DNA of 64,000 nucleotides, from positions 57,482-121,481 of the forward strand of contig JAIXXG010000058.1 of assembly GCA_027490915.1 (NCBI GenBank), written 5' to 3'. Origin of the DNA: Microbacteriaceae bacterium (GTDB taxonomy: Bacteria > Actinomycetota > Actinomycetes > Actinomycetales > Microbacteriaceae). Made by a program: the position numbers and the translations under genes. The notes below the pieces were generated by a model. That model searched no databases and was not told where the DNA came from. It was given only the letters and a program-made list of their open reading frames with translations. Positions 21,938 through 33,426 of this stretch are shown here, piece after piece; the stretch's first letter is position 1; every line of letters starts with the position of its first letter.

Positions 21938-21991
21938 GATGTGTGTTCTTTCGATTCAGGAGCGGGAGGGGGGCAGGGCGCGCAGTGCGGC

Positions 21992-22978
21992 CTAGCTCTC
22001 CTCGTCGTCGTAGCTGTAGAAGTGCGCACCGTCGAAGCCGGGAACGGCGTCCTTGAGCGAGAGGCCCATCTCGACGAGCTTGTCCTTGACCTCGTCGACC
22101 GACTTCTGCCCGAAGTTGCGGATGTTCATCAGCTGGGTCTCGGAGAGCGCGACGAGCTCACTCACCGTGTTGATGCCCTCGCGCTTGAGGCAGTTGTAGC
22201 TGCGCACCGACAGGTCGAGGTCCTCGATCGGCATCGAGAGCTCGGTCGACACCAGTGCGTCGACGGGCGCCGGGCCGATCTCGATGCCCTCGGCGGCCGT
22301 GTTGAGCTCGCGGGCGAGACCGAACAGCTCGACGAGCGTGCGGCCGGCCGAGGCGATCGCGTCGCGCGGCGTGATGGCCGGCTTGGTCTCGACGTCGACG
22401 ACGAGACGGTCGAAGTCGGTGCGCTCACCGGCACGGGTGGCCTCGACGCGGTAGGTGACCTTGAGCACGGGCGAGTAGATCGAGTCGACGGGAATCTGCC
22501 CGGCCTCGCTGAACTCGCTGCGGTTCTGGGTCGCGCTGACGTAGCCGCGGCCGCGCTCGATCGTCAGCTCGAGCTCGAACTTCGCGCTGTCGTTGAGCGT
22601 CGCGATGACGAGCTCGGGGTTGTGGATCTCGACGCCGGCCGGAGCCGAGATGTCGGCAGCGGTGACCTCCCCCGCGCCCTGCTTGCGCAGGTAGGCGGTG
22701 ATGGGCTCGTCGTGCTCGCTGGAGACCACGAGGTTCTTGATGTTGAGGATGATCTCGGTGACATCCTCCTTCACCCCCGCGATGGTGCTGAACTCGTGCA
22801 GCACGCCATCGATGCGGATGCTGGTCACCGCGGCGCCGGGGATCGACGAGAGCAGGGTGCGGCGCAGCGAGTTGCCCAGCGTGTAGCCGAAGCCCGGCTC
22901 GAGCGGCTCGATGATGAACCGGGAGCGGAACTCGGAGACGTTCTCCTCGGTCAGCGTGGGACGTTGTGCGATGAGCAC
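21992..22978 (-). CDS. rpoA: DNA-directed RNA polymerase subunit alpha
   Basis: [63 protein letters not shown]. Confidence 0.98.
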   Translation of the reverse strand: MLIAQRPTLTEENVSEFRSRFIIEPLEPGFGYTLGNSLRRTLLSSIPGAAVTSIRIDGVLHEFSTIAGVKEDVTEIILNIKNLVVSSEHDEPITAYLRKQGAGEVTAADISAPAGVEIHNPELVIATLNDSAKFELELTIERGRGYVSATQNRSEFSEAGQIPVDSIYSPVLKVTYRVEATRAGERTDFDRLVVDVETKPAITPRDAIASAGRTLVELFGLARELNTAAEGIEIGPAPVDALVSTELSMPIEDLDLSVRSYNCLKREGINTVSELVALSETQLMNIRNFGQKSVDEVKDKLVEMGLSLKDAVPGFDGAHFYSYDDEES

Positions 22979-23105
22979 TATGGATTCCTTTCGGCAAAGT
23001 GTCCGCCATATGACACTTGTGGCGCGACGAGTGGCTGGCTCGTCGAGAGTGTGGAGTTATCGACGTTCGAGGGTCAGCATCGACCCGGTGCGGCTGACAG
23101 CCGCA

Positions 23106-23137
23106 GCGCACCGGCCCGCCGGGGCGGGCCGGTGCGC
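23106..23137 (-). terminator. Strong hairpin between rpsK and rpoA (terminator/attenuator-like)
   Basis: Perfect 14-bp stem GCGCACCGGCCCGC-CGGG-GCGGGCCGGTGCGC. Confidence 0.65.
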
Positions 23138-23144
23138 ACGAGTG

Positions 23145-23543
23145 CTAGACGCGGCGACGCTTCGGCGGGCGGCAGCCGTTGTGCGCCTGCGGCGTGACGT
23201 CGCTGATCGAGCCCACCTCGAGGCCAGCGGCCTGGAGCGAGCGGATCGCGGTCTCGCGGCCCGAGCCCGGGCCCTTCACGAAGACGTCGACCTTCTTCAT
23301 GCCGTGCTCCTGCGCCTGGCGCGCGGCCGACTCGGCGGCGAGCTGCGCGGCGAAGGGCGTCGACTTGCGCGAGCCCTTGAAGCCGACCTGGCCCGACGAC
23401 GCCCAGCTGATGACGGCGCCGCTGGGGTCGGTGATCGAGACGATCGTGTTGTTGAAGGTGGACTTGATGTGAGCCTGCCCGACGGCGATGCTCTTCTTCT
23501 CCTTGCGGCGGGGCTTGCGCGCGGCCGACTTGGGTGCTGCCAT
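23145..23543 (-). CDS. rpsK: 30S ribosomal protein S11
   Basis: [50 protein letters not shown]...[12 protein letters not shown]. Confidence 0.98.
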   Translation of the reverse strand: MAAPKSAARKPRRKEKKSIAVGQAHIKSTFNNTIVSITDPSGAVISWASSGQVGFKGSRKSTPFAAQLAAESAARQAQEHGMKKVDVFVKGPGSGRETAIRSLQAAGLEVGSISDVTPQAHNGCRPPKRRRV

Positions 23544-23591
23544 GGTCTTCTCCTGAACCTGTTCGTAAGCGCTGGCGGGCGGAGCCCGGGA

Positions 23592-23966
23592 CTAGCGCGC
23601 CTTCTTCTTGCCGGCGACGGTGCGCTTCGGGCCCTTGCGGGTACGAGCGTTGGTCTTGGTGCGCTGACCGCGCACCGGGAGGCCACGGCGGTGACGGAGG
23701 CCCTCGTACGAGCCGATCTCGACCTTGCGGCGGATGTCGGCGGCGACCTCGCGGCGGAGGTCACCCTCGACCTTGTAGGTGCCCTCGATGTGGTCGCGGA
23801 GCGCGACGAGCTGGTCGTCGGTGAGGTCCTTGACGCGGATGTTCGGGTCGATGCCCGTGGCGGCGAGGGTCTCGTGCGAACGCGTGCGACCGACGCCGTA
23901 GATGTAGGTGAGTGCGATCTCCACGCGCTTGTCGCGCGGGATGTCGACTCCGGCAAGACGGGCCAT
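23592..23966 (-). CDS. rpsM: 30S ribosomal protein S13
   Basis: [42 protein letters not shown]...[34 protein letters not shown]. Confidence 0.98.
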   Translation of the reverse strand: MARLAGVDIPRDKRVEIALTYIYGVGRTRSHETLAATGIDPNIRVKDLTDDQLVALRDHIEGTYKVEGDLRREVAADIRRKVEIGSYEGLRHRRGLPVRGQRTKTNARTRKGPKRTVAGKKKAR

Positions 23967-24106
23967 GATGGCTCCTTCAGGTGTGTGAGAGGTGTGGAGC
24001 AGCTCCGGTGCCAGGGCCTCCCGCCCTGGGTGTCCTCCGCATCCGCGGATTCTGAAGCTGCCGGGAGTTCGTGTTCAGTTGTGAGTCGGTGGAGCGCCGC
24101 GGGCGA

Positions 24107-24220
24107 CTAACCCTGACGCTGCTTGTGCCGGGGGTTCTCGCAGATGACCATCACGTTCCCGTGCCGGCGGATGACCTTGCACTTGTCGCAGATGGGCTTG
24201 ACGCTGGGGTTGACCTTCAT
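24107..24220 (-). CDS. rpmJ: 50S ribosomal protein L36
   Basis: Too short for the ORF track: [37 protein letters not shown] (37 aa), read directly from the minus strand. Confidence 0.96.
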   Translation of the reverse strand: MKVNPSVKPICDKCKVIRRHGNVMVICENPRHKQRQG

Positions 24221-24291
24221 GGTTGTTCTTCTCTCTCGCTGGCCTCGTACGCCGGGTGGTTTCCCGGGCCGTTCCTTATCCAGCCCGACGG

Positions 24292-24513
24292 TTACTTGTA
24301 GCGGTAGACGATGCGGCCACGGGTCAGGTCGTAGGGGCTCAGCTCGACGATCACGCGGTCCTCCGGGAGGATGCGGATGTAGTGCTGGCGCATCTTGCCC
24401 GAGATGTGGGCGAGCACCTTGTGGCCGTTGGTCAGCTCGACGCGAAACATCGCGTTGGGCAGCGCTTCGACCACCGAGCCTTCGATCTCGATGACACCGT
24501 CTTTTTTGGCCAT
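24292..24513 (-). CDS. infA: Translation initiation factor IF-1
   Basis: [73 protein letters not shown]; internal ATG at 24513. Confidence 0.98.
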   Translation of the reverse strand: MAKKDGVIEIEGSVVEALPNAMFRVELTNGHKVLAHISGKMRQHYIRILPEDRVIVELSPYDLTRGRIVYRYK

Positions 24514-24693
24514 TGCCTCTTCGTCGCTAAAAGTGTTGGTCGTGCCGGTCGTGCGGATGACGCGGTGCTGCTGCGGTCGACCCCCTCTGCACGGCGGGAT
24601 CTCGGGAGACACGCCGAAGGCGTGCCAAAGGCACCAAGGTTCGAGCTTAGGTGATAGTGGGCCTTCGGGGCAAGTCGCCGTCGCGCGCCGCGA

Positions 24694-25284
24694 TCAGGCG
24701 GTGAACAGGATGCCCCGGGCAGCGAGAGCCGCCTCGATGCGCTCGGTCACCTCGGCGATCTCGCCGATGCCGTCGACCTTGGCGAGCAGCCCGCGCTCGG
24801 CGTACACGCCGATGAGCGGAGCCGTCTGCTGCGCGTAGACCTCCAGCCGGTGCCGCACGACCGCTTCGTCGTCGTCGGCGCGGCCCTGCTCGAGCGCGCG
24901 CTTCTTGAGGCGCTCGACGACCACGTCCGGGTCGGCGACGAGCTCGACGACGGCGTCCATGGCGTGACCGCTCTCGGCGAGCAGCTCGTCGAGGGCGCGC
25001 ACCTGGTCGATCGTGCGCGGGTACCCGTCGAGCAGGAACCCGTCGGCGGCGTCGGCCTGCGAGAGACGATCGCGCACGAGGTCGTTGGTCAGGCTGTCGG
25101 GAACGTTGTCGCCCGCATCCATGAACGCCTTCGCCTGCTTGCCGAGCGGGGTCTCGTCGCGCAGGTGCGCACGGAAGATGTCGCCCGTCGAGATGGCAGG
25201 CACCGCCAGTGCGGCGGAGAGCCGCTGCGCCTGCGTGCCCTTGCCCGCGCCGGGCGGGCCGATCAGCAGCAGTCGCGCGCTCAT
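24694..25284 (-). CDS. adk: Adenylate kinase
   Basis: [75 protein letters not shown]. Confidence 0.98.
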   Translation of the reverse strand: MSARLLLIGPPGAGKGTQAQRLSAALAVPAISTGDIFRAHLRDETPLGKQAKAFMDAGDNVPDSLTNDLVRDRLSQADAADGFLLDGYPRTIDQVRALDELLAESGHAMDAVVELVADPDVVVERLKKRALEQGRADDDEAVVRHRLEVYAQQTAPLIGVYAERGLLAKVDGIGEIAEVTERIEAALAARGILFTA

Positions 25285-26606
25285 CGCAGCAGACCCTCGT
25301 AGTGGCGCTGCTGCAGCTGCGCGTCGATCTGCTTCACCGTCTCGAGGCCGACGCCGACGATGATCAGGATGCTCGCCCCGCCGAACGGGAAGTTCTGGTT
25401 GGCCCCGACCGCCGCGAAGGCGATGAGCGGGATCAGCGCAATGAGACCCAGGTAGAGCGACCCCGGCAGGGTGACGCGCGTGAGCACGTAGTCGAGGTAC
25501 TCGGCCGTGGGGCGACCCGCGCGGATGCCCGGGATGAAGCCGCCGTACTTCTTCATGTTGTCGGCGACCTCTTCGGGGTTGAAGGTGATCGCGACGTAGA
25601 AGTACGTGAAGCCGACGATGAGCAGGAAGTAGATGACCATGTAGATCCAGTTGTCCCCGGAGACGAGGTTGTTCTGGATCCAGACCACCCACTCGGGCGC
25701 GGTCTCGCCCGCGGCCGGCTGGTTGAACTGCGCGATGAGCGCGGGCAGGTACAGCAGCGACGAGGCGAAGATGACGGGCACGACACCGGCCATGTTCACC
25801 TTGATCGGGATGTAGGTGTTGTTGCCGCCGTAGGTGCGGCGCCCGACCATGCGCTTGGCGTACTGCACGGGGATGCGGCGCTGCGACTGCTCGACGAAGA
25901 CGACCGCGGCCATGACCAGCAGGCCGAGCGCGAGCACGATCAGGAAGATCTCGAAGCCCTGCGACACGGCGATGGCCCAGAGCGCGGAGGGGAAGGTCGC
26001 GGCGATCGAGACGAAGATCAGCAGCGACATGCCGTTGCCGATGCCGCGCTCGGTGACGAGCTCGCCGAACCACATGATGAGGCCCGTTCCGGCGGTCATG
26101 GTGATGACCATGAGCAGGATCGCGTACCACGCGTCGTTGGTGATCAGCTGGCTGCACTCGGCGACGCCGCTGGTGGTCGGGAAGAGCGCGCCGGCGCGGG
26201 CGACCGTGATGAGGGTGGTCGACTGCAGCACGGCGAGCGCGATCGTCATGTAGCGCGTGTACTGCGTCAGCTTGGCCTGGCCCGCCTGGCCCTCCTTGTG
26301 GAGGGTGTCGAAGTGCGGGATGACCACGCGCAGCAGCTGCGTGATGATCGACGCCGTGATGTACGGCATGATGCCGAGCGCGAAGATCGAGAGCTGCAGC
26401 AGGGCGCCGCCGCTGAAGAGGTTGACCAGCTGGTACAGACCCGTGGCGCCCTGGTTGCCCGCGAGGCAGATCTGCACGTTCTGGAAGTCCACGAACGGCG
26501 CAGGGATGAACGACCCCAGGCGGAAGATCGCGACGATCGCAAGCGTGAAGCCGATCTTGCGACGCAGGTCGGGCGTGCGGAAGATCCGCCCGATAGCTCT
26601 GAACAC
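25281..26606 (-). CDS. secY: Preprotein translocase subunit SecY
   Basis: [37 protein letters not shown]...; GGG-AGG RBS before GTG at 26606; ATGA overlap with adk. Confidence 0.97.
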   Translation of the reverse strand: MFRAIGRIFRTPDLRRKIGFTLAIVAIFRLGSFIPAPFVDFQNVQICLAGNQGATGLYQLVNLFSGGALLQLSIFALGIMPYITASIITQLLRVVIPHFDTLHKEGQAGQAKLTQYTRYMTIALAVLQSTTLITVARAGALFPTTSGVAECSQLITNDAWYAILLMVITMTAGTGLIMWFGELVTERGIGNGMSLLIFVSIAATFPSALWAIAVSQGFEIFLIVLALGLLVMAAVVFVEQSQRRIPVQYAKRMVGRRTYGGNNTYIPIKVNMAGVVPVIFASSLLYLPALIAQFNQPAAGETAPEWVVWIQNNLVSGDNWIYMVIYFLLIVGFTYFYVAITFNPEEVADNMKKYGGFIPGIRAGRPTAEYLDYVLTRVTLPGSLYLGLIALIPLIAFAAVGANQNFPFGGASILIIVGVGLETVKQIDAQLQQRHYEGLLR

Positions 26607-26707
26607 GTGGACCTCCCGTAGAACAACCATGAGCACCCGTCCGCCCGGCGACGACGGATGCTGTGGCCCATGGTGGGCCGCGACCCCAGGGGGGCCGCTC
26701 TCGCAGG

Positions 26708-26737
26708 GATGGGCGGCCCCCGGAGGGGCCGCCCGTC
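26708..26737 (-). terminator. Hairpin between rplO and secY (terminator/attenuator-like)
   Basis: GGGCGGCCCC-CGGA-GGGGCCGCCC perfect 10-bp core, extended by one wobble and two more pairs. Confidence 0.55.
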
Positions 26738-26739
26738 AC

Positions 26740-27477
26740 CTACTGGATCGAGCCGCCGGCGGCGACGATCTTCTGCTCAGCCGAGCGCGAGACCTTGTCG
26801 ACGGACACGTTGAGCTTAACCGCAATGTCGCCGTCGCCGAGAACCTTGACCTTCTCGTTCTTGCGAACAGCACCCTTGGCGACGAGATCGGCGACCGTGA
26901 CGTCGCCGCCCTTCGGGTAGAGCGCGGCGAGCGCCGAGAGGTTGACGACCTGGTACTCGACCCGGAACGGGTTCGTGAAGCCGCGCAGCTTGGGCGCGCG
27001 CATCACCGAGTTGAGGTTGCCGCCCTCGAAGCCGGGCTTCACCTGGTAGCGGGCCTTCGTGCCCTTGGTGCCGCGACCGGCGGTCTTGCCCTTCGAGCCC
27101 TCACCGCGGCCGACGCGGGTGCGGTCCTTCTTCGACCCGGCAGCGGGGCGGAGGTGGTGCACCTTGAGCACTTGCGGGCGGGCGACGTCGGTCGACGCGG
27201 CCTTCTTCGCGGGGGCCTTGGCGGCGGTCTTGGCCGGAGCCTTCTCGGCAGGAGCCTTCTCCGCGGCGGGCTTCGCCGCGGCCTTGGCCGGAGCCTTCTC
27301 CGCAGCGGGCTTCGCCGCGGCCTTGGCCGGAGCCTTCTCCGCGGCAGCCTTCGCGGGCGCCTTCTCGGCGGCGGCCTTGGCCGGCGCCTTCTTCTCGGTC
27401 GCCGGCTTCGCAGCAGCCGTGCTGGTCGCCTTCTTCGCCGGCGCCTTCTCGGCGGCGGGCTTCTTCTCTTCAGCCAT
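26740..27477 (-). CDS. rplO: 50S ribosomal protein L15 with long Lys/Ala/Pro-rich N-terminal extension
   Basis: N-terminus [17 protein letters not shown]...[17 protein letters not shown]... then [43 protein letters not shown]. Confidence 0.96.
   Translation of the reverse strand: MAEEKKPAAEKAPAKKATSTAAAKPATEKKAPAKAAAEKAPAKAAAEKAPAKAAAKPAAEKAPAKAAAKPAAEKAPAEKAPAKTAAKAPAKKAASTDVARPQVLKVHHLRPAAGSKKDRTRVGRGEGSKGKTAGRGTKGTKARYQVKPGFEGGNLNSVMRAPKLRGFTNPFRVEYQVVNLSALAALYPKGGDVTVADLVAKGAVRKNEKVKVLGDGDIAVKLNVSVDKVSRSAEQKIVAAGGSIQ
27251..27328. repeat. Tandem 39-bp repeat (2 copies, 1 mismatch) in the rplO N-terminal extension
   Basis: ggagccttctccgcggcgggcttcgccgcggccttggcc at 27251-27289 and a one-mismatch copy at 27290-27328; partial third copy follows. 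Confidence 0.9.
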
Positions 27478-27662
27478 TAGTCAATCTCCTCGACCGTCAC
27501 GAGGTGGGCGACCGTGCGGACGTAGCCGCGGTTGGCCGGGGTGTCCTCGCGGACGACGACATCGCCGATCCGCTTGAGTCCCAGGCTCCGCAGCGTGTCG
27601 CGCTGGTTCTGCTTCTCGCTAATGACGGACTTGATCTGGGTCACCTTGAGCTGCGCGGCCAT
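27477..27662 (-). CDS. rpmD: 50S ribosomal protein L30
   Basis: [61 protein letters not shown]. Confidence 0.97.
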   Translation of the reverse strand: MAAQLKVTQIKSVISEKQNQRDTLRSLGLKRIGDVVVREDTPANRGYVRTVAHLVTVEEID

Positions 27663-28360
27663 CACGCACCACCCTTTCCGGCGGCCGACGCCGCAGCGGC
27701 CTCGGCGCGCACGAGGCGGGCCGGAGCCACGTCCTCGAACTCCAGCCCACGACGGGCGGCGACGGCGCGCGGCTCTTCGAGCTGCTTGAGCGCCTCCACC
27801 GTCGCGTGGACGATGTTGATCGTGTTGGACGAGCCGAGCGACTTGCTCAGCACGTCGTGGATGCCGGCGCACTCGAGCACGGCGCGCACCGGGCCACCGG
27901 CGATAACACCGGTACCGGCAGCCGCCGGGCGCAGCAGCACGACGCCGGCAGCGGCCTCGCCCTGCACCGGGTGCGGGATCGTCGCGGCGACGCGGGGGAC
28001 GCGGAAGAAGTTCTTCTTCGCCTCCTCGACGCCCTTCGAGATCGCCGTGGGCACCTCGCGGGCCTTGCCATAGCCGACACCGACCATGCCATTGCCGTCG
28101 CCGACCACCACGAGGGCGGTGAAGCTGAAGCGACGACCGCCCTTGACGACCTTCGACACACGGTTGATCGTGACGACGCGCTCGAGGAACGGGCTCTTCT
28201 CGGTCTCGCGCTGACCGCGGTCGCGGTTGGGGTTGCGCTCGCGACCGCCGCGGCGAGCCTCGCGGGGCTCGGTCGCCGTCTCCGACGACGCAGCGGTCTC
28301 GACGGGGGCCTCAGAGGCCACGGTCTGCTCCTTCTCGTTCACAGTCTCGTTCTCGCTCAC
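27662..28360 (-). CDS. rpsE: 30S ribosomal protein S5
   Basis: [61 protein letters not shown]. Confidence 0.98.
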   Translation of the reverse strand: MSENETVNEKEQTVASEAPVETAASSETATEPREARRGGRERNPNRDRGQRETEKSPFLERVVTINRVSKVVKGGRRFSFTALVVVGDGNGMVGVGYGKAREVPTAISKGVEEAKKNFFRVPRVAATIPHPVQGEAAAGVVLLRPAAAGTGVIAGGPVRAVLECAGIHDVLSKSLGSSNTINIVHATVEALKQLEEPRAVAARRGLEFEDVAPARLVRAEAAAASAAGKGGA

Positions 28361-28728
28361 AGGTCCAGTCCGCCCTCTCGCGCTCCATCGGCGATCGCGG
28401 CGACGCGACCGGCGTAGCGGTTGCCGCCGCGGTCGAAGACGACCGCCTCGACACCGGCCTTCTTGGCGCGCTCAGCGACCAGCTCGCCGACCTTGCGGGC
28501 CTTGGCGGTCTTGTCGCCCTCGAAGCCGCGCAGGTCGGCCTCCATGGTCGACGCGCTGGCCACGGTGTGGCCCTTGGTGTCGTCGACGATCTGCACGAAG
28601 ACGTGCCGCGACGAACGGGTGACGACCAGACGCGGCCGCTCGGCCGTACCGGTGATGCGCTTGCGAAGACGCGCGTGACGGCGGCCCTTGGCGGCCGACT
28701 TGCTCTTGCCTCTCGTACCGAGACCCAT
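28357..28728 (-). CDS. rplR: 50S ribosomal protein L18
   Basis: [46 protein letters not shown]. Confidence 0.98.
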   Translation of the reverse strand: MGLGTRGKSKSAAKGRRHARLRKRITGTAERPRLVVTRSSRHVFVQIVDDTKGHTVASASTMEADLRGFEGDKTAKARKVGELVAERAKKAGVEAVVFDRGGNRYAGRVAAIADGAREGGLDL

Positions 28729-28730
28729 GA

Positions 28731-29267
28731 CTACTTCCCAGCCTTTCCGGCCTTGCGACGCACGACCTCGCCCGCGTAGCGGACACCCTTGCCCTTGTAG
28801 GGCTCGGGCTTGCGGATCTTGCGGATGTTCGCAGCGACCTCACCGACGGCCTGCTTGTCGATGCCGCTGACGGTGAGCTTGTTGTTGCCCTCGACCGTGA
28901 AGGTGATGCCCGCGGGCGGGTTCACGGTGACGGGGTGCGAGAAGCCGAGCGAGAACTCGACACCCTCGCCCTTGGCCTGCACGCGGTAACCGGTGCCGAC
29001 GACCTCGAGGCCCTTGGAGTAGCCCTGGGTCACACCGATGATCTGGTTGGCGATCAGCGTGCGGGTGAGGCCGTGCAGCGAGCGCGAAGCGCGCTCGTCG
29101 TCGGGACGGGTCACGACGACCTGGTTGTCCTCGATGGCGACCTCGATGGGGCTCGCGACGGTGAGCGAGAGCTCGCCCTTCGGGCCCTTGACGATGACGG
29201 CCTGGCCGTCGATCTTCACCTCGACACCCCCGGGGATGTCGATGGGCATGCGTCCGATTCGTGACAT
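28731..29267 (-). CDS. rplF: 50S ribosomal protein L6
   Basis: [37 protein letters not shown]...[20 protein letters not shown]. Confidence 0.98.
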   Translation of the reverse strand: MSRIGRMPIDIPGGVEVKIDGQAVIVKGPKGELSLTVASPIEVAIEDNQVVVTRPDDERASRSLHGLTRTLIANQIIGVTQGYSKGLEVVGTGYRVQAKGEGVEFSLGFSHPVTVNPPAGITFTVEGNNKLTVSGIDKQAVGEVAANIRKIRKPEPYKGKGVRYAGEVVRRKAGKAGK

Positions 29268-29273
29268 GGCGGG

Positions 29274-29672
29274 TTACCACACGTAGGCGAGGACTTCCCC
29301 ACCCACGCCCTTCTTCATCGCCTCGCGGTCGGTGAGGAGCCCCGAGGAGGTCGACAGGATCGCGACGCCGAGGCCACCGAGAACGGTGGGGATCTCGGTC
29401 GACTTCGCGTAGACGCGCAGACCCGGCTTCGAGACGCGCTTGATGCCGGCGATCGACCGCTCGCGGTTCGGGCCGTACTTGAGCGAGAGGGTCAGCGTGG
29501 TGCCGACACGGGCGTCAGCGACGCTCCAGTCGGCGATGTAGCCCTCGCGCTTGAGGATCTCGGCGATGTGCGTCTTCAGCTTCGAGCTGGGCAGCGACAC
29601 CGAGTCGTGGTACGCCGAGTTGGCGTTCCGCAGTCTGGTCAGCATGTCTGCGACCGGATCTGTCATCGTCAT
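29274..29672 (-). CDS. rpsH: 30S ribosomal protein S8
   Basis: [49 protein letters not shown]; start within ORF 29274..29717. Confidence 0.97.
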   Translation of the reverse strand: MTMTDPVADMLTRLRNANSAYHDSVSLPSSKLKTHIAEILKREGYIADWSVADARVGTTLTLSLKYGPNRERSIAGIKRVSKPGLRVYAKSTEIPTVLGGLGVAILSTSSGLLTDREAMKKGVGGEVLAYVW

Positions 29673-29776
29673 GATGCAGTGATTCCGTTTCTCGTCCGGT
29701 TTCGACTCCCGGTACACCGGGGCCGACCTGGTCGATCGTGGCCCCGAGGGGCCGGATGGAGTGGTGCTGGGGGGTG

Positions 29777-30382
29777 TTACTGAGCGGCGTCGCTCGAGCG
29801 GAAGGGGAACCCGAGAGCACGCAGCAGAGCGCGGCCCTCCTCGTCCGTCTTCGCGGTCGTGACGACGGTGATGTCGAAGCCGCGGACGCGGTCGATCTTG
29901 TCCTGGTCGATCTCGTGGAAGACGCTCTGCTCCTGGAGACCGAAGGTGTAGTTGCCGTTGCCGTCGAACTGCTGGTCGCTCAGACCGCGGAAGTCGCGGA
30001 TGCGCGGCAGGGCGAGGGTGATGAGGCGGTCCATGAACTCCCAGGCCCGGTCGCCGCGCAGCGTGACGTGCGCGCCGATCGGCATGCCCTCGCGCAGCTT
30101 GAACTGCGCGATCGACTTGCGGGCCTTGGTCACCATGGGCTTCTGACCCGTGATCGCGGTCAGGTCTTTGATCGCGCCGTCGATGACCTTCGAGTCGCGG
30201 GCGGCCTCGCCGACACCGGTGTTCACGACGATCTTGACGAGGCCGGGGACCTGCATCGGGTTCGCGTAGCCGAACTGCTCGGTGAGCTGCTTCTTGATCT
30301 CGGAGCGGTACTTCTGCTTGAGGCGCGGCTGGACCGTGTGTGCCACGGCAGCGCCAGTCGGCGCGGCAGTTTCAGTGGACAT
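29777..30382 (-). CDS. rplE: 50S ribosomal protein L5
   Basis: [64 protein letters not shown]. Confidence 0.98.
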   Translation of the reverse strand: MSTETAAPTGAAVAHTVQPRLKQKYRSEIKKQLTEQFGYANPMQVPGLVKIVVNTGVGEAARDSKVIDGAIKDLTAITGQKPMVTKARKSIAQFKLREGMPIGAHVTLRGDRAWEFMDRLITLALPRIRDFRGLSDQQFDGNGNYTFGLQEQSVFHEIDQDKIDRVRGFDITVVTTAKTDEEGRALLRALGFPFRSSDAAQ

Positions 30383-30741
30383 TAGAGCTTCTCACCTGAC
30401 TTCTTGGCGTACCGCACGCGGACGGTCTTCTTGACGCCGTTCTTCTCGACGACCTCCTCGCGGAAACCCACGCGGGTCGGCTTCTTGGTCTTGGGGTCGA
30501 CGAGCGCCACGTTGGAGATGTGGATCGGGGCCTCAGCGGTCTCGATGCCACCCGTCTTCGTGCCGCGCTGCGTCTGGCCGACGCGCACGTGCTTGGTGAC
30601 GTAGTTGACGCCCTCGACGATCACGCGGTTCTTGTCCGCGATGACCTCGATGACACGACCCTGCTTGCCGCGGTCACCACCGCGCGCCTGCGTGGCGCCG
30701 CTGATGACCTGCACGAGGTCGCCCTTCTTGATGTTGGCCAT
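30382..30741 (-). CDS. rplX: 50S ribosomal protein L24
   Basis: [60 protein letters not shown]. Confidence 0.98.
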   Translation of the reverse strand: MANIKKGDLVQVISGATQARGGDRGKQGRVIEVIADKNRVIVEGVNYVTKHVRVGQTQRGTKTGGIETAEAPIHISNVALVDPKTKKPTRVGFREEVVEKNGVKKTVRVRYAKKSGEKL

Positions 30742-30743
30742 GG

Positions 30744-31112
30744 CTAGAGCACCTCCGGTGCGAGCGAGACGATCTTCATGAACTTCTTGTCGCGCAGCTC
30801 GCGACCGACCGGACCGAAGATGCGGGTTCCGCGAGGGTCGCCGTCGTTCTTGAGGATGACGGCGGCGTTCTCGTCGAACTTGATGTACGAGCCATCGGCG
30901 CGGCGGGTCTGCTTGACCGTGCGCACGACGACCGCCTTGACGACATCGCCCTTCTTGACGTTGCCGCCGGGGATCGCGTCCTTCACGGTCGCGACGATGA
31001 TGTCACCGAGGCCGGCGTAGCGGCGGCCGGAGCCCCCGAGCACGCGGATGGTGAGGAGCTCCTTGGCGCCGGTGTTGTCGGCGACCTTGAGCCGGGATTC
31101 CTGCTGGATCAT
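30744..31112 (-). CDS. rplN: 50S ribosomal protein L14
   Basis: [65 protein letters not shown]. Confidence 0.98.
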   Translation of the reverse strand: MIQQESRLKVADNTGAKELLTIRVLGGSGRRYAGLGDIIVATVKDAIPGGNVKKGDVVKAVVVRTVKQTRRADGSYIKFDENAAVILKNDGDPRGTRIFGPVGRELRDKKFMKIVSLAPEVL

Positions 31113-31144
31113 TTCTGTCTCCTAGTGGACAAGCAGGCGCGGGC

Positions 31145-31465
31145 CTACTTGGCCTTCTCGAGGATCTCGACGAGGCGCCAGCGCTTCGTGGCGGACAGGG
31201 GGCGGGTCTCGGAGATCAGGACGAGGTCGCCGATGCCGGCGGTGTTCTGCTCGTCATGAGCCTTGACCTTCGAGGAGCGGCGCATGACCTTGCCGTAGAG
31301 GGGGTGCTTCACGCGGTCCTCGACCTCGACGACGATGGTCTTGTCCATCTTGTCGCTCGTGACGTATCCGCGGCGCACCTTGCGGTAGCCGCGCGCCGAG
31401 GCGTCGCGAACATCGTGCTCGGCCGACTCGTGGCCGGGAGCGGCCTTCTTCTCGGTCGTCGCCAT
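31145..31465 (-). CDS. rpsQ: 30S ribosomal protein S17
   Basis: [77 protein letters not shown]. Confidence 0.97.
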   Translation of the reverse strand: MATTEKKAAPGHESAEHDVRDASARGYRKVRRGYVTSDKMDKTIVVEVEDRVKHPLYGKVMRRSSKVKAHDEQNTAGIGDLVLISETRPLSATKRWRLVEILEKAK

Positions 31466-31803
31466 CAGTTCTTCTCCTCAGTGTTCTGCGCGGGCGCGGC
31501 GTCCGCGGCCTCGGCGGGAGCATCCGCCTTCGCCTTCGCCGCCTTCTTCGCGGGCTTCTCCGGCAGCTCGAGCGGAGCCGGGGTGGCCCGCAGACCGAGC
31601 TCGCGCTCGCGGATGATCGTGTAGATGCGCGCGATGTCGCGCTTCACCGCACGAAGACGGCCGTGGCTCTCGAGCTGCCCGGTCGCGGCCTGGAAGCGCA
31701 GATTGAACAGCTCCTCCTTGGCCTTCTTGAGCTCGTCGATGAGACGCTCGTCCTCAAACGTGTCGAGCTCGGCGGGTGCCAGCTCCTTCGATCCGATCGC
31801 CAT
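31465..31803 (-). CDS. rpmC: 50S ribosomal protein L29 with C-terminal extension
   Basis: [50 protein letters not shown] followed by Lys/Ala-rich tail. Confidence 0.96.
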   Translation of the reverse strand: MAIGSKELAPAELDTFEDERLIDELKKAKEELFNLRFQAATGQLESHGRLRAVKRDIARIYTIIRERELGLRATPAPLELPEKPAKKAAKAKADAPAEAADAAPAQNTEEKN

Positions 31804-32222
31804 TACGCGTCGCCTCCCTCGCGCTTGATGATGCGTGCCTTGAGGGGCAGCTTGTGAATCGCACGGGTCATGGCCTCACGAGCGAGCTGCTCGTTGACGC
31901 CCGCGACCTCGAAGAGGACGCGACCCGGCTTGACGTTCGCGACCCACCACTCCGGCGAGCCCTTGCCGGAACCCATGCGGGTCTCGGCCGGCTTCTTGGT
32001 GAGCGGACGGTCGGGGTAGATGTTGATCCAGACCTTGCCGCCACGCTTGATGTGACGCGTCATGGCGATACGAGCGGACTCGATCTGCCGGTTCGTCACA
32101 TAGGCGGGGGTGAGGGCCTGGATGCCGAACTCGCCGAACGTGACCTCGGTGCCACCGGTCGCCGCGCCACTCCGCTTGGGGTGGTGCTGCTTGCGGTACT
32201 TGACCTTGCGGGGAATCAGCAT
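31803..32222 (-). CDS. rplP: 50S ribosomal protein L16
   Basis: [71 protein letters not shown]. Confidence 0.98.
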   Translation of the reverse strand: MLIPRKVKYRKQHHPKRSGAATGGTEVTFGEFGIQALTPAYVTNRQIESARIAMTRHIKRGGKVWINIYPDRPLTKKPAETRMGSGKGSPEWWVANVKPGRVLFEVAGVNEQLAREAMTRAIHKLPLKARIIKREGGDA

Positions 32223-32227
32223 TGTTC

Positions 32228-33001
32228 CTAGCCTTCCGCTCCGGCCGCGACGGGAGCAGCGGCGTCGGCCGAACGGCCGGCGCCACGGCGGGGGCCGCGG
32301 TCCGCGTCACGACGCTCGGGGCGCGACGACTTCTGAGCCGCCTGCTCGCGAGCGAGTTCCTTGTTGGTGATGTCGCCCTTGTAGATCCAGACCTTCACGC
32401 CGATGCGGCCGAAGGTGGTCTTGGCCTCGTAGAAGCCGTAGTCGATGTTCGCGCGCAGCGTGTGCAGCGGCACACGACCCTCGCGGTAGAACTCCGACCG
32501 GCTCATCTCGGCGCCGCCGAGACGACCCGACACCTGGATGCGGACACCCTTGGCGCCGGCGCGCTGCGCACCCTGCAGGCCCTTGCGCATCGCGCGGCGG
32601 AACGCCACGCGGGCGCTCAGCTGCTCGGCGATGCCCTGGGCGACCAGCTGCGCCTCGGCCTCGGGGTTCTTCACCTCGAGGATGTTGAGCTGGATCTGCT
32701 TCTTGGTGAGCTTCTCGAGGTCGGCGCGGATGCGCTCGGCCTCGGCACCACGGCGACCGATCACGATGCCCGGGCGGGCGGTGTGGATGTCGACGCGGAC
32801 GCGATCGCGCGTGCGCTCGATCTCGATGCGGGCGACGCCGGCGCGGTCGAGGCTCGTGGTGAGCATCCGGCGGATCTTGACGTCCTCCGCCACGTAGTCG
32901 GCGTAGCGCTGACCGGGCTTGGTGCTGTCGGAGAACCAGCGCGACACGTGGTCGGTGGTGATTCCGAGACGGAAACCGTACGGGTTGACTTTCTGACCCA
33001 T
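32228..33001 (-). CDS. rpsC: 30S ribosomal protein S3
   Basis: [45 protein letters not shown]...[22 protein letters not shown]. Confidence 0.98.
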   Translation of the reverse strand: MGQKVNPYGFRLGITTDHVSRWFSDSTKPGQRYADYVAEDVKIRRMLTTSLDRAGVARIEIERTRDRVRVDIHTARPGIVIGRRGAEAERIRADLEKLTKKQIQLNILEVKNPEAEAQLVAQGIAEQLSARVAFRRAMRKGLQGAQRAGAKGVRIQVSGRLGGAEMSRSEFYREGRVPLHTLRANIDYGFYEAKTTFGRIGVKVWIYKGDITNKELAREQAAQKSSRPERRDADRGPRRGAGRSADAAAPVAAGAEG

Positions 33002-33003
33002 GA

Positions 33004-33399
33004 CTACTTGCTCGCCTTCTTCTTGCTCGGGCCCGCGGCGACCAGCTCGTCCGGCGTGGCGAGCACGACGGTGATGTGGCTGGTGCGCTTGTTGATGCGG
33101 AACGCGCGGCCCTGGGCGCGCGGCTGGAACCGCTTGAGGGTGGTGCCCTCATCCACGAACGCGCGGGAGATGTAGAGGTCCTGCTCGTCGAGGTAGGTGT
33201 TCGCAGCGTCCGCCTTGACCCGGGCGTTGGCGATAGCCGACGCGACGAGCTTGTAGACGGGCTCGCTCGCCGCCTGGGGGGCGAACTTCAGGATGGCCAG
33301 GGCCTCGAGGGCCTGCTTGCCGCGGATCAGGTCGACGACGCGACGAGCCTTCTGAGGCGTCACGCGGATGTGTCGCACGCGGGCGATCGACTCCACCAT
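33004..33399 (-). CDS. rplV: 50S ribosomal protein L22
   Basis: [62 protein letters not shown] 33399 with GAGGAG upstream. Confidence 0.97.
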   Translation of the reverse strand: MVESIARVRHIRVTPQKARRVVDLIRGKQALEALAILKFAPQAASEPVYKLVASAIANARVKADAANTYLDEQDLYISRAFVDEGTTLKRFQPRAQGRAFRINKRTSHITVVLATPDELVAAGPSKKKASK

Positions 33400-33426
33400 G
33401 TCTGTACTCCTCTTCACGTCGCCGGG

